From positions 247,178 to 311,177 of the forward strand of contig PSQN01000013.1 in assembly GCA_002989075.1 (NCBI GenBank): a stretch of DNA of 64,000 bases. The letters are read 5' to 3'. The position numbers were made by a program, and so were the translations under genes. Positions 20,730-32,805 of the stretch are shown here, one piece after another. A model generated the notes under the pieces. The model was not told the DNA's origin. It saw only the letters and a list, made by a program, of their open reading frames with translations, and made no database searches. This DNA is from Arthonia radiata. Its lineage: Eukaryota > Ascomycota > Arthoniomycetes > Arthoniales > Arthoniaceae. The stretch's first letter is position 1, and each line of letters starts with the position of its first letter.

Positions 20730-22415
20730 TCACCGCTGCCCCGCCTTCTCCCGAATAGCCTTCAACTGCTCCTCCAAGTCCACACGATCCCCCTGCCCAC
20801 TCTTCCCCGTCGGCCCCGGCCGCACCATCCCCGGAATAAATCCATCATAGCTCCGCGCCGCCTTCTTGCGGCGCTCCTTCTCCTCTTCACTGATGACCTC
20901 ACCAGTCACGCCATCAAACACATCCGTCCGCTGGCTCGCCAGCCGCTTGAGGTTGTTCGCCACGTCCATGGTACTTAAATTGGTCGTCGCATTGCGAGAC
21001 GCCTCCTTGGCGCGCTGGTCACGCCAGCGCGGGTCGAGCTGCTCGATCTGCACGTGCTGGTTGTACTCTGAGAGGGGGATTTGCTGCTTGCACATGGGGC
21101 ATTGGGCTGTTTGTTCCTTGTTGCGGGCGCGCGCACGGGGTTGGTAGTCGGGGCGGATGTTGGTGGGTGGTGGGGCGGCGCGGGGTGGCTGCATGCCGTT
21201 GGCGGGAGAGGCGAGGCGGTTGCCTTCCATTGGCGGAGGCGGCGCGAAGGCTTGTACGCCTGATGGAGAAGCGGAGACTGGTGGTGGCGGGGCGGGCGAG
21301 TACGGGGCCGGTGGCTGCTGAGAATGTGGGCGAGGTGGCAGGGCGCTGGGTGGGAAGGGGTGTTGAGGGTATGGCATATGTGATGGCTGCTGCGGTGGCG
21401 GCGGCTGGAAGTGCTGCTGGGGGTGTTGAGGATATGCGGGTGCCCTTGAGGAAATGTGCGTGCCATTCTGGTATTCGAACTCGCCGGGCATTGCTTCTTC
21501 AAGACGACGACTAGATGAGACGAGAGCCTCGGTCATACGGCCTTTCTCTTCGAGGCTGGAAGCTTGCAAGTCGTTGAGGCTCATGGGAAGAGGGAGGTCT
21601 TCTTTTTCGTCGTCTTCAGTGAAGACAATGGTCTCGACGACCGTGAAGTCGTGCCAGTCGATCTCGGCGTAGGCAATGCGGTCGGCTTCCTCCTTTTCGG
21701 CTTTCGCGGCGCGACGGGACTCTTGCTGTTGAGTCCACTTTGCGCGCTGCTTGGCGCGGTCGAGGATGTGATACTTGTTGGCGATATTCTTCTCGAGCTC
21801 TTTCTTGCGCTCTTCAGCCTTACGAAGGTGCACGGCGTCACTCTTGATGAGCAGCTCGTACTGTTCGATAAGACGCTGAAAGAAGCCGTTGAGGGTATGC
21901 TGCGGGCGAAGGAAGTCGAATTGATAGTTGTTGTGCTCCTTTTGTGAGATGGTAGTGATGAACTGACGACCGTTGCGGGCCACGAACAGAGCCGTTAGCT
22001 TTACGACCTCCAGATCTTGCGCAGAGATGTTTGGCATCCTGGCGCTGAATTGATAGTCCGCTGGCTTTTCCAGCTGCGGCTTCGCCGGTCCGCGCTGTTG
22101 TTGACCTACCGCTGTAGCGGCACTCTCTTGCGGCTTGCCTCCGCCAGCTTCGATACCACGATTTTGACTGATCTCTTCGACACGCCATAGATAGTATTTG
22201 TGGTAGGCATCGTCAGGCTGCAGCCATGAGAACTTGGGATTGTTGGTTTCTTTCTCTCTGATGCGGTCTTCGAATTTCTTACCGTTGCGGGCGATGTAGC
22301 CCGAAGTCTTCTCAATGATGTTCTTGATCTCTCGGGGTGGCTGAACGATGTCCTCAGGCGGCTGCAGTTGCGCTATCGCGTCATCTACGGACGACTTGTT
22401 TGCTGTGTCTGCCAT
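20730..22415 (-). CDS. prp21: Splicing factor 3A subunit 1 (PRP21/SF3A1)
   Basis: A single exon codes for 561 residues. Two SURP domains are clear: the first at about residues 28-80 (IEKTSGYIARNGKKFEDRI, then FSWLQPDDAYHKYY), the second at about 130-185 (VVKLTALFVARNGRQFITTI, then YQFDFLRPQHTLNGFF). A charged helical linker follows, then a Pro-rich stretch (about 325-430). The conserved C-terminal part has CPMCKQQIPLSEYNQH, GVTGEVISEEEKERRKKAA and a final EEQLKAIREKAG. The protein is part of the SF3a complex of the U2 snRNP and is needed for branch-site recognition in the nucleus. The C-terminal ubiquitin-like domain of the animal protein is absent, as in other fungi. PMT1 is transcribed divergently 575 bp away. 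Confidence 0.95.
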   Translation of the reverse strand: MADTANKSSVDDAIAQLQPPEDIVQPPREIKNIIEKTSGYIARNGKKFEDRIREKETNNPKFSWLQPDDAYHKYYLWRVEEISQNRGIEAGGGKPQESAATAVGQQQRGPAKPQLEKPADYQFSARMPNISAQDLEVVKLTALFVARNGRQFITTISQKEHNNYQFDFLRPQHTLNGFFQRLIEQYELLIKSDAVHLRKAEERKKELEKNIANKYHILDRAKQRAKWTQQQESRRAAKAEKEEADRIAYAEIDWHDFTVVETIVFTEDDEKEDLPLPMSLNDLQASSLEEKGRMTEALVSSSRRLEEAMPGEFEYQNGTHISSRAPAYPQHPQQHFQPPPPQQPSHMPYPQHPFPPSALPPRPHSQQPPAPYSPAPPPPVSASPSGVQAFAPPPPMEGNRLASPANGMQPPRAAPPPTNIRPDYQPRARARNKEQTAQCPMCKQQIPLSEYNQHVQIEQLDPRWRDQRAKEASRNATTNLSTMDVANNLKRLASQRTDVFDGVTGEVISEEEKERRKKAARSYDGFIPGMVRPGPTGKSGQGDRVDLEEQLKAIREKAGQR

Positions 22416-22989
22416 TCTGGCGGCACATTCACTACGCGCGCAATCTGAGAGTTGGTCTCGTGGAGATGCTTCTCAAGCTCCCGCGCTGCGGAAGAAGACT
22501 GGATCAATAGGTGCGTTTTGCAATGACGATTGCAGAACAGCGGCGAAGATGCTGCGCGCGAGCAGCAGCTTCAATAGTCTTCGGTTGTCGTTCCGAACGC
22601 AAGCTGAATTGCAATTGCGAGTAAAAAGAGAGATCGTTGAAGTGCTGCCATTACGTGACTGTAGGCGTGCAAGCGAGAAACGTGATGGAGAAGTTCTTTA
22701 GCGTGGCACTAGTCAGCCCTGCGCGATCTGGGGAGGGACGCGGCCGAGAAGGAAGGTAAGGGAGATATTATTTCTACAACAGCAACCACACTCCATATTA
22801 TTTGACCAGCGTTTTTCTCTCCGCCTTTCCTTCTTCTTCATTGCCCCTTTAATTCAATCCATTACGTCGTCTTTGCGCATTCCATGCGCTCGGTGTCCCG
22901 ACAGGACGAACCACCGCGGCTGCATTTGATGCTCAGCTGAACCACACATCACCGCACTCATTTCATCATCCAATTCACAATTGAGAAAC
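22416..22989. promoter_or_regulatory. Divergent promoter of prp21 and pmt1
   Basis: This 574-bp spacer lies between two divergent ATGs. On the PMT1 side it has a pyrimidine-rich stretch (about 22815-22850, TTTTTCTCTCCGCC and CTTCTTC runs), common in promoters of constitutive fungal genes. No clear TATA box sits near either start. Confidence 0.4.
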
Positions 22990-25883
22990 ATGTACAAGGC
23001 CAAGGATGCCAAATCGTCCAAGGGCAAAGAGGATAATGTCTACTCCGCTGTACCAAACAAGAATCAAGAATACACGTCAGACGGCGTTGGGAACCACGAC
23101 ATCTTCAAGCTCCCTGCCTCGGACTGGTCCATCCTCGGTGTTGTGAGCGTGATCGCATTAGCCGTGAGGCTCTTCCGACTATATCAGCCTACAAGTGTAG
23201 TCTTCGACGAAGTCCAGTATGCTCTCATGATCATCCTCATCGAGTTCAGATGACTGACCATGCATGCAGCTTCGGTGGCTTCGCTTCAAAATATATTCAT
23301 GGCAAATTCTTCATGGACGTACATCCACCATTAGCGAAGATGCTCATTGCCTTGGCCGGGTGGCTAGCGGGCTTTGACGGCAATTTTGACTTCAAGGACA
23401 TCGGTAAAGACTACCTCGAGCCAGGCGTCCCCTACGTAGCCATGCGGCTCCTACCAGCCCTTATGGGTGTCGTCACGATTCCCACCATCTTCTTAACCCT
23501 CAAAGCGATTGGCGCACAGACTACGACTGCAACGCTAGGAGCTGCGCTCGTCACGTTTGAAAATGGTCTTCTCACAAACAACCGTCTCATCTTGCTGGAC
23601 TCACCACTTGTTACCGCTACTGCCCTCACCGGACTTGCTTGGACCTGTTTCACGAACCAACACGAGCAAGGGCCAAGAATAGCCTTCAGCCCGCTCTGGT
23701 GGTTCTGGCTCACCGCTACTGGCATCGCATTAGGCGCGACAGTCAGTATCAAATGGGTTGGCCTATTCACGATTGCATGGGTAGGCAGCCTTACTTTGAT
23801 TCAGCTGTGGGTCCTTCTTGGTGACAATGCCCATGTCACACCGAGACTGTGGTTCAAACATCTCTTTGCCCGCGCGTTCTGTTTGATCGTCATTCCGGTC
23901 GGCTTTTACATGGCCATGTTCGGCATCCATTTTATCTGCCTCGTCAATCCTGGAGAGGGTGACGGGTTCATGTCGTCAGAATTCCAGGCGACTCTTAACT
24001 CCAAAGGCATGCAGGATGTAGCCGCGGACGTAGCGTTTGGTAGCCGAGTATCCTTTCGTCACCACAACACACAAGGTGGCTATCTCCACTCCCACCCGCA
24101 CATGTACCCTGAAGGCAGCAAGCAGCAGCAAATCACCTTGTACCCGCACAAGGATGATAACAACGTGTGGGTACTGGAAAATCAAACTCAACCGATCACT
24201 GCCAACAATGAGACCATTCCCGGCATTCGTGCATGGGACACACTGAACCCCGAATTCATTCAGGACGGTGCCATCATCAAGCTCTATCACGGCGTTACCA
24301 ACCGCAGACTACACTCGCACGACGAGCGGCCGCCAGTCACCGAAGCGGATTGGCAGAACGAGGTCTCCGCTTACGGCTACGAGGGCTTCGAGGGTGACGC
24401 GAACGACTTGTTCAAGGTTGAGATCGTCAAGTCATTGTCTGATGGTGCCGAGGCAAAGAAGCGTTTGCGAACAATTCAGTCTAAATTCAAGCTTGTGCAT
24501 ATCATGTCCGGTTGTGTGCTCTTCTCGCACAAGGTCAAGCTTCCAGATTGGGCGTGGGAACAGCAAGAAGTGACTTGCGCGAAGCAAGGCACATTGCCCA
24601 ACAGCGTCTGGTACATTGAGTCCAATGAGCATCCGATGCTGGGCAGCAACGCCGAGAAAGTCAACTATCGTAACCCCGGCTTTCTGGGCAAGTTTTGGGA
24701 GCTTCAAAAGGTCATGTGGACCACCAATGCCGGCTTAGTCGAATCTCACGCATGGGACTCGCGCCCACCGTCGTGGCCGCTACTCAAGCGTGGTATCAAC
24801 TTCTGGGGCAAAGATAATCGGCAGATTTATCTCATGGGCAACCCTCTGATTTGGCTCTCCTCAACAGCTGCTATCGGCGTTTACCTCCTCGTAAAAGGCT
24901 TTGCCGTGCTACGATGGCAACGTGGTTTCAGAGATTACAACGTCATCACTTACAAGCGATTCGATTACGAAGTGGGCATGATGGTGCTCGGCTGGGCCTT
25001 CCACTACTTCCCCTTCTACTTGATGGAGCGTCAGCTCTTCCTGCATCATTATTTCCCAGCTCTATACTTCGCCATTATCGTATTCTGTCAGGTCTTTGAC
25101 TTCATTCACTTTCGAGTGGGCGCAGTGGGCCTCAAGAACCGGCCGGCGATTGGGCAGGCAATTGCGGTAGTCTTCATCGCTCTCAGCATTGGTGTGTTCA
25201 CTTACTATGCACCTCTAGCTTATGGCAACAAATGGACAAAGAATCAGTGCAGCAGGGTCAAGTTGCTTGACACTTGGGATTGGGACTGTAACAACTTCCC
25301 AGAATCCGTAAGTCTCCTGATGAATCCATCTATGCATGTTCGAGCTAATACTTTGCAGTATGCGGAGTACCCATTAGAGCCGACAGCATCAGTCAGTTAC
25401 CTCAACGAAGCCGAGAAGACGTCCCAGGTTGCTTCACCAGGAGTTTCGCCCCAGGTACAGCAATACGACAACAACGGTAATCCTATCTTAGGCATGGAGC
25501 AGTCATTCGAGTTCCGTGACCAAGACGGCAACCTTCTTCCAGAAGCCGAAGTGAGCAAGCTTAAAGATGCTGGCGCGGAGTTTGAGACGAAGCATGAGGT
25601 ACGAACACGTGTTATCGATGAACAAGGCAATGAGCTTGTGGAGTCAGGCGGTGGTGTAGGTGGTGGCGTTCACCCACAACACCCAGATGCGGAGGGCCTC
25701 AACCCGAACACCGCTGGCGTGGAGAAAAAGGACAAACAAGCGGAGCGAGAGGCTAATGATCGGCCCGCCAACGTTGATGCTGGCGTCGACACTAAGCAGC
25801 AAGCCGACATCAATGCGAAGGAGCAGAAGAAGAGCGGCCAAGCGCAGCCCGGCAGCGAACGAGCAGAGGCCACGGAGTCATGA
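22990..25883 (+). CDS. pmt1: Dolichyl-phosphate-mannose:protein O-mannosyltransferase, PMT1 family
   Basis: Three exons (22990-23216, 23270-25307, 25359-25883) give 929 residues. The first splice creates DEVHFGGFASKY, followed by FFMDVHPPLAKML, the invariant DE and DVHPPL motifs of the first luminal loop. Many membrane segments follow, with a central MIR region (about residues 330-500) containing LHSHPHMYPEGSKQQQITLY. The tail (about 755-929) is hydrophilic and not conserved. The enzyme sits in the ER membrane and transfers mannose from dolichyl-phosphate mannose to Ser/Thr of secretory proteins. The block FGGFASKY fits the PMT1 rather than the PMT2 (FGKFGSYY) or PMT4 family. The second intron is 51 nt, stays in frame and has no stop, so its retention would add 17 residues. 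Confidence 0.95.
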
Positions 25884-26497
25884 CGAGATGGATGTGCTTT
25901 CGCCTGGGATGTATCAGTATTTCTATCTTAGCTTTGTAATCTGAAGAGCGTGAGGTACGGAATTACTCATCTTGTCTGTTCAGTGGTTACATACCATCCT
26001 ACACGAGCACGGTCAAATCAATGTCCCAGTTCTTTGACTTCGCTTTTGTCTATTAGAATCGCGTTAGCTGGGTCAACCCTGCCAGCTAGTCGCGCAAACC
26101 CTGCGGTGACAACGTGCAAAGAAGTCAAGTTACCTCTCGCATAGCCTCTCATAGCGTCCCTGACTGTTCTCATTGCCAATGGTGGATCTGGGCTTAATAA
26201 ACGATTGTCAATGAGAGGTTCCGTGGAAGCGGGCGCCATTGTGCAGCCATGCAGCCGCGACGAGAGCATTGATGTGATTGGGCAATGCATTGTTTACGCT
26301 AACAAGTACCGAGTCCAGGACGCCGGCAGAAATAATTTGTCTCTGGTTCAATTTGTTCGTTGCTTAGCTATAAATGCGATTTACAACGCGGTGTCTCGTT
26401 GAGTCTGTTCTCGCGACTATTGTTGTGCGCTTGTAGATGTGTAATCATATCGTCGCGACTTCCTCTATTGATCGGCCATTGGGAGTACGCGGGCACC
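25884..26497. other. Intergenic region upstream of erg4
   Basis: PMT1 3' flank and ERG4 5' flank. I see nothing else in it. Confidence 0.5.
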
Positions 26498-28222
26498 ATG
26501 AGTGAGCGCCAAACACGCTCCAAGACTGGACACACCCCAGGGTATGCGCATATCTTGAGCATGCCCGCTGTATAGCGCATCGCATTCTGTTGGAGTCAAT
26601 GCGCTGATGAATTGTTAGGAAGCCAGAGCACCCTGGTTTTGTGAAAACACCCGGAACGAACAGTACGCGTCGTTCGCGCAAGTCCGTCGCGCCGGTTCAT
26701 GACTCCCTCGATCTGAGCGGAGAGCTCATCAGCACAAACAAGAGCCACCCGCAGGAGACCAATGGCCATGCTCGCGGTCCGGGAAGACCTCGCAAGAACA
26801 CCGGTGCGAAAAGGACGTCAAAAGACGAGACCGACATACACACGCACTTCGAGTTCTGCGGTGACGCTGGCGTCAGTGTCTTAATGATTGGCTTTCCCCT
26901 GCTGATGTACTACATGTGGGTTGGCGCAACATACTACGATGGACACTTTCCCACCCCTGAGGGCGACCAGAGCTTCCGCGAGTTCTTCCAGCACCTGGGA
27001 CATCTCATCTACGAGGGCGCATTTCCAACATTGAAGGCATGGGCGATATACTGGATATTCTTTGTTGTCGAGGCGATTTTCTATCTATACATGCCTGGAG
27101 TGTACGCCAAAGGCAAGCCGCTGCCGTCTCTGAAGGGACAGCAGCTGACTTATTACTGCTCCGGTGTTTGGTCGTTCTACTCCACCATTGCCATTGCAGC
27201 GGCGTTGCATTTTACAGGCTTGTTCAAGCTGTACAACCTTATTGATGAGTTCGGACCTCTAATGAGCGTTGCCATTATCTCTGGTTTCTTGGTCTCTGTT
27301 GCGGCTTACGCCTCCGCTCTATACCGCGGCGCGCAACATCGTATGAGCGGTCACCCCATCTACGACTTCTTCATGGGCGCTGAGCTCAATCCTCGCATGT
27401 CCGGCTTGCTTGATTTCAAGATGTTTTTCGAGGTCCGCATACCGTGGTTCATCCTCTTCTTCGTCACACTTGGAGCCTGCGCGCGTCAGTATGAGGAGAA
27501 GGGGTTCGTCTCTGGCGAGCTCAGCTTCCTGCTCCTGGCGCATCTCCTTTACGCCAATGCCTGCTGCAAAGGCGAGGAGCTGATCACTACAACTTGGGAC
27601 ATGTACTACGAGAAATGGGGCTTCATGCTGATCTTCTGGAACATGGCCGGCGTGCCGCTGTCGTACTGCCACGCGACAGTCTATCTGGCGAACCATGACC
27701 CAGAAGTGTATCGCTGGCCCAGGCCTTTCCTAGCGTTCTTGTACGTCTCGTACCTCTTCGCCTACTGGGTCTGGGACACCTGCGGCAGTCAAAAGAACCA
27801 CTTCCGCGCCAAACAGCGTGGTACAGCGATCACACGAAGCACTTTCCCGCAATTGCCGTTCCGAAGAATCGACAACCCAGAGACCATCCCCGTGCCAAAC
27901 GGCGATGATCTCCTGTGCGATGGCTGGTACAAGTACGCACGAAAAATCCACTATACGGCTGACACATACTTTGCGCTGTGTTGGGCTTTGGTGACGGGAT
28001 TTGGCAGCCCTTTCCCCTGGTTCTATCCAGTGTTCTTTTTCGTAATGATTACTCATCGAGCGTGGCGCGATATAGCAAAATGTCGGGAGAGGTATGGAGA
28101 TGCGTGGAGAGAGTTTGAAAGGCGGACGCCGTATCTGTTTATCCCGGTAAGTCACATTACTGTGCTTTCGTTCGCCTTGCGATCAGTGGGAGTCGCTGAC
28201 CGAACTGCAGTACGTATTTTGA
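26498..28222 (+). CDS. erg4: Delta(24(24(1)))-sterol reductase (ERG4)
   Basis: Three exons: 26498-26541, 26619-28146 and 28211-28222, for 527 residues. The first exon codes for only 14 full codons ([14 protein letters not shown]). The last codes for three residues and the stop, completing the conserved end LFIPYVF. Signature blocks are [64 protein letters not shown] and [11 protein letters not shown]. The many hydrophobic segments place it in the ER membrane. The enzyme does the last step of ergosterol synthesis, reducing the C24(28) double bond with NADPH. The N-terminal 80 residues are basic and variable. Confidence 0.96.
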
Positions 28223-30010
28223 AAGCACTATGATACTCGGCCCAGGAATGGGAAAAAGCGGGAATTCAGGGGCGTACAGTGTTCCGCGACAAGGGGCATG
28301 GGAAAAGCACTTCTCGCACCGATACTCTTCATTTACATTGAACCTTCAACACGTATAAGGTTGGACACACCAGATAGTCGCTAATCTCTATTGCTTATAC
28401 CCATTCACACCCTCATCTCGACACGTTATCTTGATCACTCCGATATTCTGACGCCAAGTAAGCACCAGGACATTCATCGATTGCGCCGGCGCTAGGCTTG
28501 TCATCTTCCTTCCATTCTGAACACAGCAGAAGTAGCTCGGCTTCAGGACTCGGAGCGTCCGTGTCACGATGCAAATTACGCATCGGTGGCACCGAGATAT
28601 TCTTCGACTACGCCCAGGTAGCGAGAATCACACGCCGGACTTGTCAGCGCCCTTCAATAATGAAAGCAGGGGAAGTAGCATGGCTTGAAGACTTAGGGCA
28701 TGTTGTAGGGAGAGGCGCCCCTGTCAATTTCGTGGAGATCGATACAACGTGCTGACAGCTTTTGCGCATACGGAGTACATGCATCGGATCTGAAACGCAT
28801 CTGGAGTAACGCTGACGGTCTGCATATATGCTCGCTTACGCGGTCAGAGGGGATTCCTCATCCGCGCGCCCTGGGGTCGTTTCGAACAGCTGTCAAACGG
28901 CTTGAAGTTGACCTTTGCGTTCGGTCCCGGTGCACGAGTGACTAGCGCTTATGGCCCGTGCTCAGTCCCGCGGGGTCAGGTCCGCTGTCACCGTTTTCTC
29001 ATCTCATCCCATCCTTCGATATGCACAATCCTTCATCCTGTCCGGCTCAATTGCTCCTATACCAATGCTCCATGGACAACTCTTCCTGCACACAATCTCC
29101 GAGGCTGGCTCTCGGTATATTCTAGGAAGGAGCAGCCCCCACGACTCCAGCTCTGGTCGGCTGCCGCATCTCACGAACCTGACATGTCCAGCGGCACATC
29201 ATGCCGAATCCAGCCCCAGCGCAGGCTAATCTCGTCAACGCCATCCGCCATCTCGACCAATACAACGTCAAAGTAACGTTGCACGTTGATGTGTTTCACT
29301 CTTATTCCGTTTGGACATAAGCAGAGATCAAGGGGCCTGACTACAGGTGACGAAACTTCTACTTCTTTCCTCTTTCCGTCTTGTGCCGTACTGAACGGGC
29401 GAGTTGCAATTGCTGATTTTGCGCTTTGGGTGTTGGAATGTGCGTTGCCTAACCGCCCTTTGCGCATTTCCGGCGCACCCACCCACCCATGCCTGACCGC
29501 GATTCATTTTCATTCGCATCATCACATACCTGCGGGCTTGAGTTGTGTTAGCTTGCCGTCTCCGTCGAAAACGTCCCCAACGTGATCGCTGTATGTAGGC
29601 GTGGGAGGATTTAGCAACGTCCGGTGCCAGCCAATCCCCGTGCTACATCATCTACGACCATACTGTCAAGCGAACGAGCCCCCGGGTCTGGGCCAGCTGC
29701 TCACCGACGCATATGCCTATTCTGATATAAGCACACCACCCCGTGAATATGGGTGATTTTCTTTGCTCTCCTCCTTTCCTTCCTTTCCTACACGCAACAT
29801 CTCGACGTCGTCACCACTGTTTGTGTACTTTGCTGCGGTGCAGCTAGCCATTCTTTTGGAAACAATCTAACCATAGTCATTCGTTATACTGATCAGTTGA
29901 ACTGATCTACTGTCGCTCATTGACCCAAGACGTATCACAGCATTTCAAACGTATCTCCAATTATATCAGAAAGAATTTAAAGAAAGGACAAACTCGATAT
30001 TCACTTCAAA
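28223..30010. other. Intergenic region
   Basis: This holds ERG4 3' sequence and the leader of the next gene. A small frame at 29201-29320 (39 residues, starting MPNPAPAQANLVNAIRHLDQ) has protein-like composition and a possible donor GTAACG in frame, but no partner exon could be fixed. It is noted only as a weak candidate. Confidence 0.4.
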
Positions 30011-31831
30011 ATGTACGGCCAGACTATGGTTCTCGCCGCTCTCTCCACTGCAGGAGCTCTTGCAGCGCCCCAAATGTGTGCTTGCCCGCCTGGGATTCCG
30101 TCCGCCGCTGCCGGAAGTGTTGGGGCAACACCATCGCCGTACTCATTTCCATATGCACCTCCTTCCTCTACATCTACGTCGACCGTCACGGAGCACTTGA
30201 CCTCAACGGTTACAGCCACTGCATCTTCAGGCAACGCTGGTCAATCCACCATCACAATTACGGAACATGACACGGTGACTGTGGTGAGTATTTCAACAGC
30301 TGATCAATCGCTAAAGATGATGCAGTGTACTGACGGCTCTTGCAGACTCAATCAGTTCCGGCCACGACTTCGACGGAGACTTCGGTGAGCTCAAGTCCAT
30401 GCCAACGACCCTGTTGATCAGAGAGAAGGCTAATCATTATTCTCCTAGACCGTCACGTCTACTGTTACATCTACCCAGACTGTTACTGCAACTAACACAC
30501 CGCAAGCCCCGTCTGTATCGAGTGGCTCGGTCGTACCTTCAAACGCGCCGTACTATCCGACCTACCCAGGAGGTCCGTCAGGCGTCGCCGGCCCAACTGG
30601 TGGTACGGGCTACAGCAACGGGCCATCTGCACCCCAGTCTAGCAGCACCACTTCGCGTTCTCAATTCAGCTACCCCGTGCCGAGCCCGCGCCCAAGCAAT
30701 ACCTATACACCAAGCCCAGCACCAAGCGCCCCTGGCTCAAACAGTGCAACAACGCCATCCTACTCCTACACTCATCCTGTTTATACTCCCACCACACCTA
30801 TCTCAGTACCGACTTCCAGCGCCCCGAGTGACTCAACATCCGTCTCAGCGCCCTACTCCAACCCATACTCCTACACGCCCTCACCCGTTGGCCCATCCGC
30901 GCCAGGCTTCTCAAGCTCCGTAACAACATTCCCGCACTCCATCCCGAGCCACCCATCGGGCCCCTATCTGCCGCCCATTCCAGTCCCTACGACATACCCC
31001 ACTGCACCAGCTAGCGAGACTGACTCCGTTTCTGCTGCGGCATCCTCCACCGGCCAAGCCTCCACCTATGTCCCGTCCGGTTCCGCGACCGCGACTCACG
31101 GTCCATCGCCATCAGGCTCCTTCCCGCAAAGCATCAGCCTCACCAACGCCGAATGCTTCTCCAACGGCGCCGGAAACCACTCCACATCTGATACGGTTGG
31201 CGTACCCGCCGAATCCGCTTATGTCTGCCACAATGGCCCCGCTTCTGCCTTCCCTAACTCCGACAAGTGGATGAGCTACAACGACATGAAGAAGCTGCAC
31301 AACATGCTTGGACAGACCTGGTGCTCCAATGGCGTTCTTAACACCGACTCGCAGACCGCGGCCGTGTACCGTGCCATAGAGGAGGTGGGCGCCGCAAGTC
31401 TAGTGGACAAGCGCGTCATTCTGGCCCATATCATTCAAGAATCGAGTGGGTGTGTCAATGTTCCGAATACGAACAACGGTGTCGACAATAGAGGCGTGAT
31501 GCAGAGTCATGCTGGTGTCGCATTCGTCGGCAATGGAGCGAATGCGGAGGATCAGTATCAGAGTATTCTACAAATGATCAGCGACGGAGTGGAGGGCACA
31601 CACTACAAAACTGATGGCACCGGAGGTGATGGTTTGGTGCAGGTGTTGGATCACTGGGGCAACTTCTACGAGGCCGCAAGAGAATACAACAGTGGCAGCG
31701 TGGATCAGAGTAATTTGAGCAACCCGATGGGTGCGACCGCCAGCTATTGCTCTGATACTGCGAATTATTTGCAGGGGTGGGATGGCGTGGCGAGTGCGAC
31801 GAGAACGAGTTGCTACCCAGCACCGGCGTAA
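30011..31831 (+). CDS. Secreted Ser/Thr/Pro-rich protein with lysozyme/lytic-transglycosylase-like domain
   Basis: Three exons (30011-30283, 30346-30384, 30449-31831), all joined in phase 0, give 564 residues. Residues 1-19 form a signal peptide (MYGQTMVLAALSTAGALAA). Residues about 40-330 are a mucin-like stalk of Ser, Thr, Pro and Tyr, probably O-mannosylated. The C-terminal domain (about 335-564) has VDKRVILAHIIQESSG (Glu435), then NRGVMQSHAG. The spacing E-S-x(n)-GxMQ resembles the catalytic Glu and GLMQ motif of SLT-type lytic transglycosylases and goose-type lysozymes, followed by a region with AAREYNSG that fits the A..YN.G motif. Action on peptidoglycan or chitin is possible but unproven. 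Eight or so cysteines suggest disulfides. Confidence 0.75.
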
Positions 31832-32240
31832 TGAGTTCGTGGAATTGTTCATAGCCAGGTTGGAAAATTTGTATGATAGTGTAGGGTTTCTGTTGGTTAA
31901 TTGCACCAGCGCCTCTATGTGGGCGGCTTTATTTCTGCATCATCGCCTGCGTCTCAGGCACTCTTTACAAATAATTGCGGCGAAGTTGTCGTCAGAGTGT
32001 GAAAGTACACACCCAGGGACCGCGCGTGCCCAGTAACGATAAGGGGCCGTGGTCAGAAAAGTATCTTGGGCTCTGGGCAAGATTGCGAACACATGAACAA
32101 ACTGTCCGACAGACGAAGATGTCATCATTTCGCTATGCAATGTACATGCTCTTTCAGAGCCTTGTCCCGCCCAATCCTACTGAAGTTACCACATTCTTGC
32201 ACCGCGTCGCCCCCGACATCTTCATAGCCGCATCGTCCGC
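31832..32240. other. Intergenic region between convergent genes
   Basis: This is 3' flank on both sides. I see no gene. Confidence 0.5.
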
Positions 32241-32805
32241 TTAATAGTCGTCAAACTCTTCCTTGTCATACTTATTGAATTGCTCGTGTAGATGCTTCGG
32301 TAAATTAACATTCGGCACGATCACGCTGTGTAGCGCGCTCGGTGCGTCTTTGGGTGCTTGTGATCGATCACCGCCGGGGTGGTATTGGTATTTCCCGCTG
32401 GTGCCGGACTCCCAGGGTCGCGAGTTCTCGACCATGCTGACTTGTTGTTCGGAAGAGGATGAGGTTGGTTTGCGCGCTGACGTAGATCAATAACCATCAT
32501 GATAGGGGAGCGTGGTCGAAAGGCAGACATACCGAAGTAGAAACCGGCTAATGCGAAAGCGCCCGTCATGATGAAGGCGAGGGTCTGTTCAGCCTCGTCA
32601 GCTTTCAACTCACCAATACAGCCTGTTAGAGTGGCTCTGATGGGTTTCTCCAGCGCACGTAAAGTTCCGGATCCCGCTTTGCGCCCTTGTGCAGGACGTG
32701 CTGGCCGACTTCTTTCTGCTGAGCCATTCCTGCGCCAGAGTTGGCGCCTGCCTCGCGGAGTACTCGAGTAGCACGGAAGGCTGAGCGTCCTAACATGGTT
32801 GCCAT
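32241..32805 (-). CDS. Mitochondrial NDUFA4/MLRQ-like small membrane protein
   Basis: Three exons (32805-32659, 32584-32533, 32476-32241) give 144 residues. The start MATMLGRSAFRATRVLREAG is a basic, amphipathic mitochondrial presequence. KRDPELY is followed by one membrane segment (IMTGAFALAGFYF), then the basic stretch ARKPTSSSSE. ENSRPWESGTSGKYQYHPG resembles the NNP.PW......YK pattern of the NDUFA4/MLRQ family (PF06522). The tail ends NLPKHLHEQFNKYDKEEFDDY. NDUFA4 homologues are small inner-membrane proteins of respiratory complexes (complex I or IV). Exon joins were chosen by frame and by this family pattern; the 74-nt first intron has a CTGAC branch site. The gene is divergent from ERF2. 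Confidence 0.72.

Noticed and set aside
20975-21502. Minus-strand His/Pro/Ser-rich frame of 175 codons
   Set aside because: Alternate frame of the Pro-rich part of PRP21; its composition comes from the codon bias of the real gene.
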